A stretch of 64,000 bases of DNA from Caldilineaceae bacterium (GTDB lineage: Bacteria; Chloroflexota; Anaerolineae; Caldilineales; Caldilineaceae): contig JAPPKT010000026.1 in the NCBI GenBank assembly GCA_028819675.1, forward strand, positions 8,958 to 72,957. Direction: 5' to 3'. The notes under the pieces were generated by a model that was not told the DNA's origin, did not search any database, and saw only the letters and a list, made by a program, of their open reading frames with translations. Of this stretch, positions 18,009 through 26,076 are shown in pieces. Each line of letters opens with the position of its first letter. Positions within the stretch are counted from its first letter, which is position 1. The position numbers and the translations under genes were made by a program.

Positions 18009-19472
18009 TTACTCCTGCAGCGGGAGATCGAAGCGCACGGTCGTGCCGCGGCCGAGGCCGTCGCTGGAAACGGAGACCGTGCCCCCGTGCGCTTCGACGA
18101 CGGCGCGCGTAATGGCCAGCCCCAGGCCGGCGCCGCCCGTACGGCGGCTGCGCGAGCGGTCGGCGCGGTAGAAGCGGTCCACAACGTGGGGCAGGTCGGC
18201 GGGGCCGATCCCGGCGCCGTCGTCGGTTACGGAAATCGTGAGCTGGCGCCCTTCTTCGATTGTTGCGGCGACCTCGACCTGTCCGCCGGCCTGGGTATGG
18301 CGGAGGGCGTTGTCCAGCACGTTGCCGAGCGCCTGGCTCATGCGCATCGGGTCCAGGTTGAAGGCGGGCGGGTCGGGGGGCAGCTGGAGCGAGAGCGTGA
18401 TCCGGTCGATTTCCGCCTGCTGCTGCCAGCGCGCCAGCTCGGCGGTGAGCAGCTGGTCGACGGCGCAGGGTTCGAGGCTGAGCTGCAGCTCGTCCGATTC
18501 GGTTTCGGCGAGCCAGCCCAGATCGCGCACCAGGTTGCCCAGCATATTGACCTCCTGAACGATGCGGTCGGCGGCTTGTGACGGGGGTTGGAGGCCCTTG
18601 CTCAGCGCGTGGGCCTCGAGACGGATGATGCTCAGGGGCGTGCTCAGCTCGTGGGAGACGTCGTTGAGCAGGCGGTTGCGCAGGTCGCGCTGCGTCTGCA
18701 GGGCGGTCGTCATCTTGTTGAAGGCGCTGCTCATCTGGCCCAGCTCGTCGGAGGAGGTGACCGGCAGCAGGGCGGTATCCCCGCGCTGGGCGACGGTGCG
18801 GAAGGCTTCGGTCAGGGCGGTGACGGGTGTGGAGATGCGTTTGGAGAGCCAGGCCGCCAGCAGGAGGGCAAGGGCGACGGTCAACAGGCCGCCGGTGACG
18901 GTGGTGACCAGCAGGCCCTGGACAAAGTTGCGCGATTCGGTTGCGCCGAACTCCTTATAAAAGTCCAGGATGGCATAGCCGACCGCGTGGCGGACGCTAT
19001 CGCCGGAAACGTTGATCGCCTGCTCACCGGTGCTCAGCGCATTCAGTTTGGGCGCGGCCTGGTCATGAAACAGCTCGGAGAGGTCGTCGTAGAGCTCATA
19101 GCCGTCGCCGACGTCGAGGAATACACGGACCTGGTCCTCGTCGGTCCTCTTGTGGAACAGCACATAGTGCTCACCCTGCAACGCCCCTTGCGCATTGCCC
19201 TCGATGCGCCGCACCTCTTCCCGCCCCGCATCGGCGAGACGCCCCGCGCCCGCACCGGACACGGTGACGACCAGCGTCTCCCAGCCGTCGGAGTAGGTGT
19301 AGGACTGGCCCAGCTTCTGCGCGACCAGATTGGCCGCCTTGCTGCTGAGCTCGCCGCCGAACGCGTCCAGCCGGTCCAGCGTGGCATAGTAGCCGATGCC
19401 GACGCTGAGCGAAACGGCGAACAGGATCAGCAGGACGAACGCACCCAGAAAACGCCAGTATAACGACATCAT
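18009..19472 (-). CDS. two-component sensor histidine kinase
   Basis: Product of 487 aa. Transmembrane segment 1 at residues ~7-28, an exterior sensor region to ~170, transmembrane segment 2 (LLVTTVTGGLLTVALALLLA), then HAMP (ISTPVTALTEAFRTVAQRGD), the HisKA dimerisation domain with the phospho-acceptor in DVSHELSTPLS, and a HATPase domain with N box (NVLDNALRH), G1 (DDGAGIG), F box (VDRFYRADRSRSR) and G2 (GAGLGLAI). All motifs needed for activity are present. The start overlaps the regulator stop by four bases (ATGA), the usual coupling. The sensor domain is not one I recognise; its repeated Gly/Asp/Tyr pattern is compatible with a dCache or sCache-like fold, but this is weak. Confidence 0.93.
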   Translation of the reverse strand: MMSLYWRFLGAFVLLILFAVSLSVGIGYYATLDRLDAFGGELSSKAANLVAQKLGQSYTYSDGWETLVVTVSGAGAGRLADAGREEVRRIEGNAQGALQGEHYVLFHKRTDEDQVRVFLDVGDGYELYDDLSELFHDQAAPKLNALSTGEQAINVSGDSVRHAVGYAILDFYKEFGATESRNFVQGLLVTTVTGGLLTVALALLLAAWLSKRISTPVTALTEAFRTVAQRGDTALLPVTSSDELGQMSSAFNKMTTALQTQRDLRNRLLNDVSHELSTPLSIIRLEAHALSKGLQPPSQAADRIVQEVNMLGNLVRDLGWLAETESDELQLSLEPCAVDQLLTAELARWQQQAEIDRITLSLQLPPDPPAFNLDPMRMSQALGNVLDNALRHTQAGGQVEVAATIEEGRQLTISVTDDGAGIGPADLPHVVDRFYRADRSRSRRTGGAGLGLAITRAVVEAHGGTVSVSSDGLGRGTTVRFDLPLQE

Positions 19473-20146
19473 TCATCCTCGGTTACAAAGCGGTAGCCGG
19501 AGCCGTAGACGGTCTGGATCGGCTGGAACCCGTCTGCGGCGATCTGTTTGCGCAGGCGGAAGATGTGGTTGTCGATGGAGCGGTCATAGGCGTCGAAGTC
19601 GTCGTCGAAGGCGAGCGCGATCAGCTGGTCGCGCGTCAGCACCTGGTTGGGATGACGCATGAACGCGGCCAGCAGCAGGTAGAGCGTCCGGCTCAGCTCG
19701 ACCGGCTTTTCGTCGACGGTGACGCGGCGGGCGGTCTCATCAAGCGTGATGCGGCCGTAGCTCAAGCGCTGCCGGACCTTGTCGTGGACGCGGCGCAGGA
19801 CCGCCTTGGCGCGAGCGACGACCTCCTCGGGGTCGAAGGGTTTGACGACATAGTCGTCGGCGCCGCTGTCCAGGCCGGTGGTGCGGTCTGCGAGGGCTGC
19901 CCTGGCTGTGAGCATGATGATGGGGACGTCCGATTCGCGGCGCAGCGTCCGGCAGAGCTCCATGCCGTCGAGGCCGGGGAGCATCAGGTCGAGCACGATC
20001 AGGTCGGGGGCAAGGCTGCGGGCCAGGTTGAGGCCGGCGCTGCCGTCATGGGCGACTTCGACTGCAAATCCCTCTTCCTCCAGAAATATCCTCAACCAGT
20101 TGGCGATGGTTGTGTCATCCTCAACAATCAGTATCAGGTGACTCAC
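19469..20146 (-). CDS. OmpR/PhoB-type response regulator
   Basis: Product of 225 aa. Receiver domain residues 1-120 with acidic pocket EDD, phospho-acceptor Asp in VLDLMLPGLDG, switch Thr in LTARAALADR and invariant Lys in VVKPFDPEE. C-terminal winged helix (~130-222) with the OmpR pattern LSRTLYLLLAAFMRHPNQVL, TRDQL and YDRSIDNHIFRLRKQI and a final GSGYRF wing. First gene of an operon with the kinase and the lipoprotein at 17236. The upstream region (20265-20351) holds an element shared with the promoter region of another module lipoprotein. Confidence 0.95.
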   Translation of the reverse strand: MSHLILIVEDDTTIANWLRIFLEEEGFAVEVAHDGSAGLNLARSLAPDLIVLDLMLPGLDGMELCRTLRRESDVPIIMLTARAALADRTTGLDSGADDYVVKPFDPEEVVARAKAVLRRVHDKVRQRLSYGRITLDETARRVTVDEKPVELSRTLYLLLAAFMRHPNQVLTRDQLIALAFDDDFDAYDRSIDNHIFRLRKQIAADGFQPIQTVYGSGYRFVTEDE

Positions 20147-20264
20147 AGCTCACTCTCACAACGGACCCATGCAGCCAGGATCCCCATTTCAAGCCCCGCG
20201 TCCGACTCTCTCTATCCATCTGACAGGACCGCCTTTGCTTGCCTCGATTCGTTCAGGTCATGTC

Positions 20265-20351
20265 GGAGGGAACTCACTCTTGTACATTCAATAATATACG
20301 CGAGATGTCGCGAAAATATCTCAAGTCGAGACAAATTCGCTCAGAAGTCCC
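20265..20351 (-). promoter_or_regulatory. shared upstream element, copy 1 (two-component operon)
   Basis: About 85 bp located 119-205 bp upstream of the response regulator start. It matches 21625-21710 upstream of the module lipoprotein at 20646-21320 with few differences. The core on the plus strand is ATGTCGCGAAAATATCTCAA, then [AG]TCGAGACAAATTCGCTCAG. TCTCAA-N-TCGAGA is an imperfect palindrome. On the minus strand a TATTATTGA segment next to it could be part of a -10 region. A site for the neighbouring regulator is inferred, not shown. Confidence 0.5.
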
Positions 20352-20558
20352 CAAACCGGGTGCCAATGCCGGGCAGGGCGATGTACCGTTCAAGCGTGGT
20401 GCTATTCTCGTTGACCAACTGAAAATTCGGAGCAGTGCGGAGCGGCCCGGCGATGCCGGACAGAGGACGTTGCCCGACTACCCGAGAGACGGGGTCCTGC
20501 AGGCCTCGGCGGTTACAGGCGCGGGTAAAGACAGAACTGCTTGGATCTGCCTGTTATC

Positions 20559-20592
20559 AAAAAGCCACCGGAGAGCCGGCCGGTGGCTTTTC
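20559..20592 (-). terminator. rho-independent terminator of the lipoprotein gene 20646-21320
   Basis: AAAAGCCACCGG (20560-20571) pairs with CCGGTGGCTTTT (20580-20591) across an 8-base loop, giving a 12-bp stem flanked by T runs in both directions. It lies 54 bp beyond the stop codon at 20646 on the minus strand. Confidence 0.85.
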
Positions 20593-20645
20593 GGTTATCG
20601 CTTACGACTGTTTTGATGGCTGGAGGCAACTGCAAAAGAGCGGTA

Positions 20646-21320
20646 TCAACCGGATTGACATGCGATACCGTCTTGTCCACCCAAGGAGTCATAAGCCCAA
20701 AACAAGAGGGTAGATTCACGAGTAATGCCGGGAATCTGGCCGGAGAGCGTGAGTGTGTTGTCTTCGTAGGAGACGAGAAGACGGGAGTTCCCGTTCAGAT
20801 GCTTGTGTGTAAAATAGTCGTCTTCCAAATCATGCACGAATTCCAGCAGCATCAGATTCATTACGTCTTCGAAGGGGCCGGTTGTGGGCAGGGGATCCGA
20901 GGGAGATTTTTCTGCGCGGTTTTCGATCCGAAGCGTGTAATCGAAGAGTGAGTAGTCAATGGATATGTTTCTGACTACGCCATGTATGTCGATGTCAACA
21001 TTCCAGCCATAGTCTGGGTGCATGTGATGAACACCTTCGCGATTCACTGTCAATTCATGTGGAATGTCTCTCAGTTGGAAAACAGCCGTCAGCGTTTCGC
21101 CCTCCAGGCTGGATTCTACTCTGAGAATATCTATGTGCCCGGACAACTCATCTGACGCGAGATCGCCGCTGCCCTGTCCGACCTGCAAGGTCATGTGGTC
21201 AGGGGCACAGCTGTTGGATCGTTCGGGCACCTGTGAGGACGCCTCCGGCGACTCAGGCGGGATAGGCACACAGGCGGCGGTGAGAAGCGCCAGTGAGACA
21301 ACGAGCAATTTCCTGAACAT
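20646..21320 (-). CDS. single-module IPGIT-family lipoprotein
   Basis: Product of 224 aa. GGAGGG precedes the ATG; signal MFRKLLVVSLALLTAAC and VPIPPESPEA are close to those of 5451-6125. One module follows: LQVGQGSGDLA, GHIDILRVESSLEGETLTAV, LRDIPHELTVNREGV, YGWNVDIDIHG, IPGITRESTLLFWAYDSLG and a final IACQSG. The acidic DxDxD loop is weaker than in the multi-module proteins. The gene is monocistronic: terminator downstream, a hairpin in the leader, and an upstream element shared with the two-component operon. Confidence 0.75.
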   Translation of the reverse strand: MFRKLLVVSLALLTAACVPIPPESPEASSQVPERSNSCAPDHMTLQVGQGSGDLASDELSGHIDILRVESSLEGETLTAVFQLRDIPHELTVNREGVHHMHPDYGWNVDIDIHGVVRNISIDYSLFDYTLRIENRAEKSPSDPLPTTGPFEDVMNLMLLEFVHDLEDDYFTHKHLNGNSRLLVSYEDNTLTLSGQIPGITRESTLLFWAYDSLGGQDGIACQSG

Positions 21321-21345
21321 GGTTTTACCCTCCTGATTGACTGAA

Positions 21346-21380
21346 GTGGGAGGCTGTCCTCTTCAGATCCAGCCTCCCAC
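21346..21380 (-). promoter_or_regulatory. hairpin in the leader of the lipoprotein gene 20646-21320
   Basis: GTGGGAGGCTG (21346-21356) and CAGCCTCCCAC (21370-21380) are perfect inverted repeats around a 13-base loop, 26 bp upstream of the start codon. There is no T run, so an mRNA structure or protein site is more likely than a terminator. Confidence 0.5.
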
Positions 21381-21624
21381 GGTTGCTCAAATCATAATTG
21401 CTGGCCCAACTCCTGTTGCGCCCCAAATTGCTGCTGCAAGATAAGGATTACACCGATCAGGCTCTCCCGGTCTAATTGCTCTGGTTGCTTTCGGTCCGGT
21501 CGGTCCAGTTTGCTCAAGTCTCTTGCCCTACATCATCCAAAAGCATATACAATTCGCTCTTTCTCGATACATAGGCTTAGCAGTTACCCTGAAAACCAAA
21601 AACCGCAGAGCTGTTCATCGCGGC

Positions 21625-21710
21625 CAACTCTTTCTTGCACAGTCAATAATAAAGGCAAAATGTCGCGAAAATATCTCAAATCGAGACAAATTCGCTCAGA
21701 AGTCCTGAGT
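21625..21710 (-). promoter_or_regulatory. shared upstream element, copy 2
   Basis: Copy of the element at 20265-20351, same orientation, 305-390 bp upstream of the module lipoprotein start at 21320. Core identity covers GTCGCGAAAATATCTCAA and TCGAGACAAATTCGCTCAG followed by AAGTCC. Confidence 0.5.
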
Positions 21711-21728
21711 CCGGACGCAGAGTGTATT

Positions 21729-21800
21729 TCGAGTCAAAACAGCAGAGGGCGTAACAGTGTCCGAAGCGAGGACGCCTTGGGGCGCAGGACGCGGCCGGCC
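21729..21800. repeat. direct repeat flanking the ABC exporter, left copy
   Basis: TCGAGTCA[AG]AACAG-AG-GGGCG-AAC followed by GAAGCGAGGACGCC and TTGGGGCGCA; the right copy at 23960-24035 begins inside the last codons of the exporter gene. The two copies are ~2.2 kb apart in the same orientation. Confidence 0.6.
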
Positions 21801-22176
21801 GCACATCGTCGAGAACTCCGCAGCCTGAAAAAAATTGCCCTTCAAAAAATTTGAATTCCCGCCGACACAAGAATCGATATCGAGTAAACCGTTACGATCG
21901 AACCAATTTCCTCGACGGGGCAAAACGACCTCTCACCGGGGATTTACGGGGCCCACACGTTCATAGGGGGACGACATGGACATACGCGAACGCATCGCAA
22001 ACGCACGAGTGGCCACAGCCAGCGGCTATCCACCCTGCCAGCTCACAGCTATACTGTCGACGACGAATGAACAGGGCGCATAGCAGCCTGTATCCATCTA
22101 TCCCTCACCACCAAGTACATACACAGCAACGATAACTTGGCCGTCTCCACCACTGGCTGATCACGGGGAGAATCCA

Positions 22177-23976
22177 ATGCGCCTGCAATCAACCACCGAA
22201 ACGCCGAACGCCTCCTTTACCCTCCTCAAGGAGGAACTGAGAAAGCAGATTTCCAGAATGTCGCTCCTCGTCGCGCTGGCGCTCATCGGCACGGGGGTCG
22301 CGTTGATTCAGCCCTACCTCTTCAAACTGCTCATCGACACCGCCATACCCACAGCCGACATCCAGCTGATCGGCCTCCTCCTCGCCGGCATGATGATCGT
22401 GCCCGTGCTCAGCGCAGGCCTCAACGCCGCCAACCACTACCTGCGCGTCTACATCGGCGAAAGTGTCGCCCGGCGTCTGCGCCAGGAACTGTTCGACCAT
22501 CTCCTGCACGTCCGCCTTGCCGATCTCGAGCAGTTCACGAGCGGAGAGCATGTCCATCGTCTGACTCGCAGCTGCGGCAGAATCGGCGAAGTCTACGTCA
22601 GCGAACATCTTCTGCCTTTGGCAATGAACGCCATCCTTCTTATCGGCACACTGGCCGCCATGACTGCCCTGCACTGGCGCCTCGCCCTGCTGGCCTTGCT
22701 CGCCTTCCCCCTCGCCTACTTCCTGACGCGCAAGACCCGCGGCCGCGCCCAGTCCCTCTACCGCGACCAATCAGATCTGTTGGAAGCCGGCCAGAGCTAT
22801 CTGCACCAGGTTTTCCCCGGTCTGCGCACCATCAGGGCCTCCAATGCCCAGTCCTACGAAGAAGGACGCTGGCGCGAGTGGCTCACAGACCATCGCAACA
22901 TCAAGGCAAGAGTGGCCTCTTTCCACGAGCTGATTCGCATTGTGCTGCCGGAATCCATCAACCAGGTAGCCGCCGGCCTCGTCTTCGGTTACGGCGCCTT
23001 CGAGATCATCCAGGGCAGGCTGACCATTGGCAGTCTCGTGGCCTTCATCGCCTACCTGCCCCGCGCCTACTCTGTCCTGCAGGCGCTGTTGGGCACCCAT
23101 GTCAACCTGCAGGAAGCGAGAATCAACGCCGAAAGAGTGGATGACCTCTTCGCTCTCCCCCGTGAACCGTCCGGGGACACACTCTTAGCCCCTGGGCCTC
23201 CCATAGAGGAAGAGGATGTCGAAACGACCTCTCAGCCGGTTGGGGCCTCAATCGCATTCCAAAACGTATCGTTCAACTACGGCCGCGGCGACTTCGGCGC
23301 ACAGGAACTCTCCTTCAGCGTCGAGCCGGGTGAATTCGTCGGTATCGTCGGCCCCAGCGGCGGCGGCAAGTCCACCATCATCGACCTCATCATGGGTTTC
23401 TACACGCCCCAGTCCGGAACGATCCTGATCGATGGGATCGACCTGCGTGAACTTTCCTTGGAATCGTTGCGAAGCCGGATCGGCCTCGTCTCCCAGGATA
23501 CTTTCCTTTGGAACGCAACGATAACCGAAAACATCCTCTACCCGGGGCGCGATGATGCCGGCAGGAGCAGGCAAGCCGCTCGCGGAGCACAGATCGATGA
23601 ATTCATAACCGGACTGCCCGACGCGTACCAAACGGTCGTTGGCGAACGAGGCATGACGCTCTCCGGAGGGGAACGCCAGCGCCTTGCCATCGCTCGCGCC
23701 CTGCTGCAACGCCCCAGGCTCCTCCTGCTGGACGAAGCCACCTCCGCATTGGATGCCCTCACAGAGCAAAAAGTGCGCGTTGCCATCGATAAAGCCCGGG
23801 CCGGCCGCACAGCCATCGTCGTCGCCCACCGCCTGACCACAATCCTCAACGCAGACCGCATCCTGGTGATCGACCGGGGCCGCATCGTCGAGATGGGCAG
23901 CCGCACCGCGCTTCTTGCGCGTCGCGGCCTCTTCTTCGACCTCTACCAGGCACAATCTCTCGAGTCAGAACAGTAG
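22177..23976 (+). CDS. ABC transporter, fused permease and ATPase (exporter type)
   Basis: Product of 599 aa, GGGGAGA ribosome site before the ATG. Residues ~30-320 are an ABC type 1 exporter membrane domain with about six transmembrane segments (MSLLVALALIGTGVALIQPY, LPLAMNAILLIGTLAAM). Residues ~360-590 are the ATPase: Walker A GPSGGGKST, Q loop SQDTFLW, signature LSGGERQRLAIARAL, Walker B LLLLDEATSALD and H loop VAHRLTT. A half-transporter that must dimerise, exporting lipids, peptides or drugs from the cytoplasm; substrate unknown. It is monocistronic and flanked by direct repeats. Confidence 0.93.
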   Translation: MRLQSTTETPNASFTLLKEELRKQISRMSLLVALALIGTGVALIQPYLFKLLIDTAIPTADIQLIGLLLAGMMIVPVLSAGLNAANHYLRVYIGESVARRLRQELFDHLLHVRLADLEQFTSGEHVHRLTRSCGRIGEVYVSEHLLPLAMNAILLIGTLAAMTALHWRLALLALLAFPLAYFLTRKTRGRAQSLYRDQSDLLEAGQSYLHQVFPGLRTIRASNAQSYEEGRWREWLTDHRNIKARVASFHELIRIVLPESINQVAAGLVFGYGAFEIIQGRLTIGSLVAFIAYLPRAYSVLQALLGTHVNLQEARINAERVDDLFALPREPSGDTLLAPGPPIEEEDVETTSQPVGASIAFQNVSFNYGRGDFGAQELSFSVEPGEFVGIVGPSGGGKSTIIDLIMGFYTPQSGTILIDGIDLRELSLESLRSRIGLVSQDTFLWNATITENILYPGRDDAGRSRQAARGAQIDEFITGLPDAYQTVVGERGMTLSGGERQRLAIARALLQRPRLLLLDEATSALDALTEQKVRVAIDKARAGRTAIVVAHRLTTILNADRILVIDRGRIVEMGSRTALLARRGLFFDLYQAQSLESEQ

Positions 23977-24035
23977 TGGGCGCAACGATCTTCGCAGCGA
24001 GGGCGCCCTGGGGCGCAAGCTCGGCCGGCGATGCT
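23960..24035. repeat. direct repeat flanking the ABC exporter, right copy
   Basis: Starts in the last codons of the exporter (SLESEQ stop) and runs GGGCGCAACG, GCAGCGAGGGCGCC, CTGGGGCGCA, matching 21729-21800. Confidence 0.6.
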
Positions 24036-24144
24036 GCGCTTTGCTTGCTGCCGGCAGCGCCGTGGGCGCTGGGGCATACACAACCCCGGACGTAGCCGCA
24101 CAGATCGACATTTGACCAACCAAGCCGCATAGCCAGGTTGACAC

Positions 24145-24330
24145 CCAGGGAAGGCCGGGAAAGTCCCTCTCCCCAAACTGCCGGGGAGGGTCCTTTCCCG
24201 GGCGGCGGCAGACCGCCGCAACACCCCACGCGCCACCATCAGAGAAAGCAGCCGGCAATCGCACAGAGCCGAAACGAGCTCGACCACCACACAGCTGCGA
24301 ATTACTGACACGCTTGCGGCCGGCAGTGCA
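24145..24330. repeat. ~190-bp direct repeat, copy 1
   Basis: ACCCAGGGAAGGCCGGGAAA through to CTGACACGCTTGCGGCCG is almost identical to 24896-25085. It contains an inverted GCCGGGAAA...TTTCCCGGGC pair. The two copies flank the small membrane protein gene at 24631-24858. The rest of 23977-24630 shows no gene. Confidence 0.75.
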
Positions 24331-24511
24331 TCCCCCCGGATGGCGCCGGCTTTGGTGCTGGCAGTGTGCCCACGTTCAGTCCCTGTCTTGTGTTGGTGTC
24401 TGGACCGGTGCTGGCCGGCGCCTGCTATACGCCCGTCGACCACAGTTTCCAGGAGCGACCAGGGCGCACAGCGGACCGCAGACGACCCCCTGTGCCAGCG
24501 TCAACAACCCG

Positions 24512-24546
24512 CCGGCCCGGTCGCCTTTTATTTGCCCAGAGCGCAT
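24512..24546. repeat. partial copy of the palindromic element at 30251-30436
   Basis: GCCGGCCCGGTCGCC, TTTTATTTGCCCAG and AGCGCAT match the left end of the 30251-30436 element in order and spacing. Confidence 0.5.
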
Positions 24547-24630
24547 AATGTAGAGTAATACGGATTAGAATTCAGCCTATTGCCGCCTCCCCCCGGGCGC
24601 CGTGAAACCACCAGATCACAGGAGGAGTCC

Positions 24631-24858
24631 ATGGTTGGAATCGAACTTACTCAGCGTATCCTCGACGGCGACATCGGAGCCATTGTTTGCGTCTCAATCC
24701 CCGCCGCTCTTGTGATGTGGTGGTTAATACGCATCTACATTTTCCCCATGTTCCCCGCCAGAAAGTGGAAGACCCCCTCAGATCCGGAAGAGCGCACCTA
24801 CTTCTACCGAAAAAAGAAAGGCGCGGCGGAGAAAAAACCGCCCGAAACTATGCCCTAG
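24631..24858 (+). CDS. small single-pass membrane protein
   Basis: Product of 75 aa. AGGAGG lies seven bases before the ATG at 24631, which fixes the start. A hydrophobic segment at residues ~13-36 (AIVCVSIPAALVMWWLIRIY) is followed by a basic tail rich in Lys and Pro (FYRKKKGAAEKKPPE), so the tail is probably cytoplasmic. No family recognised. The gene sits alone between two copies of a ~190-bp repeat. Confidence 0.65.
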   Translation: MVGIELTQRILDGDIGAIVCVSIPAALVMWWLIRIYIFPMFPARKWKTPSDPEERTYFYRKKKGAAEKKPPETMP

Positions 24859-24895
24859 CGCCCGGGCGTATGGCAAAGACGAGCTCGCAGCCGGC

Positions 24896-25085
24896 ACCCA
24901 GGGAAGGCCGGGAAAGGCCCTCTCCCCAAACTGCCGGGGAGGGTCCTTTCCCGGGCGGCGGCAGACCGCCGCACACCCCCCACGCGCCACCATCAGAGAA
25001 AGTAGCCGGCATTCGTACAGAGCCCGCAAGAGCTCGACCACCGCACAGCTGCGCAAGACTGACACGCTTGCGGCCGATTGTGCAC
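24896..25085. repeat. ~190-bp direct repeat, copy 2
   Basis: Second copy of 24145-24330. Homology continues weakly afterwards: CCCCTGTGCCAACGCCAATA and CCCCGCCGG here correspond to a region near 24488, so copy 2 lacks about 130 bp. No gene is seen in 24859-25305. Confidence 0.75.
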
Positions 25086-25305
25086 ACCCCCGGTGGCGCC
25101 GGCCGCAGCCCCTGTGCCAACGCCAATACCCCGCCGGTGCAGCGCAACCGGAGAGTCGAGAGATACGTATGGTTGATATGGAGCAGCAGCTTCTATCTTT
25201 GCAGCGAGTGCTACATGCAACACGAGCCTAGAGGAAGACGACCGACAGATTTTCCTTCCAAATGTCGTACATCGTGTATCCATACTCCAATCGAGACCGA
25301 CTGCC

Positions 25306-26076
25306 ATGAACCAGACAACTACGAAGGCGGAGCAGCGCATGCCACAGGAACCGGCTGAGGAAAACGAGCAGACAGATCACGCGGCAGAGGAAGAACGGGC
25401 GCCGATTGTGGTCGCGAGTCAGATTCACAAGACATTTCGTAGCGGCGAGATCGAGGTTCATGCGCTGCGCGGGGTGGACCTGACGATCGGGACAGGCGAG
25501 ATGGTTGCAATAATGGGACCGTCCGGCTGCGGCAAAACGACTCTCCTGAACACGCTTTCCGGTCTGGACAGCTTCGACCGCGGCCAGGTGACGATTGAGG
25601 GCACTTCGCTGGCCAAAATGAATGACTACAGGCGCACGGATTACCGCGCCCGGCGTATGGGGTTCGTCTTCCAGTCCTTCAACCTGCTGCCGGTGATTTC
25701 CGCGGTCGAGAACGTAGAAATGCCCCTGATTGTGAGCGGGATGCGGCCGGCACAGGCGCGTAAGCGGGCGCTCGAGAGCCTGGACAGCGTCGGGTTGGCC
25801 GACCGGGCCTCCCACCGGCCGATGCAGCTCTCCGGCGGACAGAACCAGCGGGTAACGATTGCCCGCGCGCTCGTAAATCATCCGGCGCTGGTGTGGGCGG
25901 ACGAGCCGACCGGCAATCTGGACGTGGGCAGCTCGACCGATGTGCTGGCGTTGATGCAGCGTCTGAACCGGCAGCGGGGACAGACCTTCGTAATCGTCAC
26001 CCATGACCCACAGGTAGCGAAAGTATGTGGGCGCATCGTGCGCATGGAGGACGGGGAGATCGTGACAAATGAGTAG
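25306..26076 (+). CDS. ABC transporter ATPase of the LolD/MacB type
   Basis: Product of 256 aa. After a ~38-residue acidic N-terminus the ATPase has [20 protein letters not shown], Walker [12 protein letters not shown] loop [10 protein letters not shown], signature [15 protein letters not shown] (Asn where Gln is usual), Walker [13 protein letters not shown] and H loop [23 protein letters not shown] and HALRGVDL are characteristic of the MacB/LolD/FtsE subgroup that works with FtsX-type permeases. Its 3' end overlaps the permease gene by eight bases, so the two form one operon and one complex. A later ATG (25339) could be the true start, since no good ribosome site precedes 25306. Confidence 0.93.
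   Translation: MNQTTTKAEQRMPQEPAEENEQTDHAAEEERAPIVVASQIHKTFRSGEIEVHALRGVDLTIGTGEMVAIMGPSGCGKTTLLNTLSGLDSFDRGQVTIEGTSLAKMNDYRRTDYRARRMGFVFQSFNLLPVISAVENVEMPLIVSGMRPAQARKRALESLDSVGLADRASHRPMQLSGGQNQRVTIARALVNHPALVWADEPTGNLDVGSSTDVLALMQRLNRQRGQTFVIVTHDPQVAKVCGRIVRMEDGEIVTNE

Larger units (their letters stand above)
21381..22176. other. long intergenic region before the ABC exporter
   Basis: No convincing gene. It contains copy 2 of the shared regulatory element (21625-21710) and a repeat (21729-21800) that recurs at the 3' end of the exporter gene. Short open frames here are not supported by start signals or composition. The promoter of the exporter gene should lie near 22050-22160, but no clear hexamers stand out. 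Confidence 0.5.
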
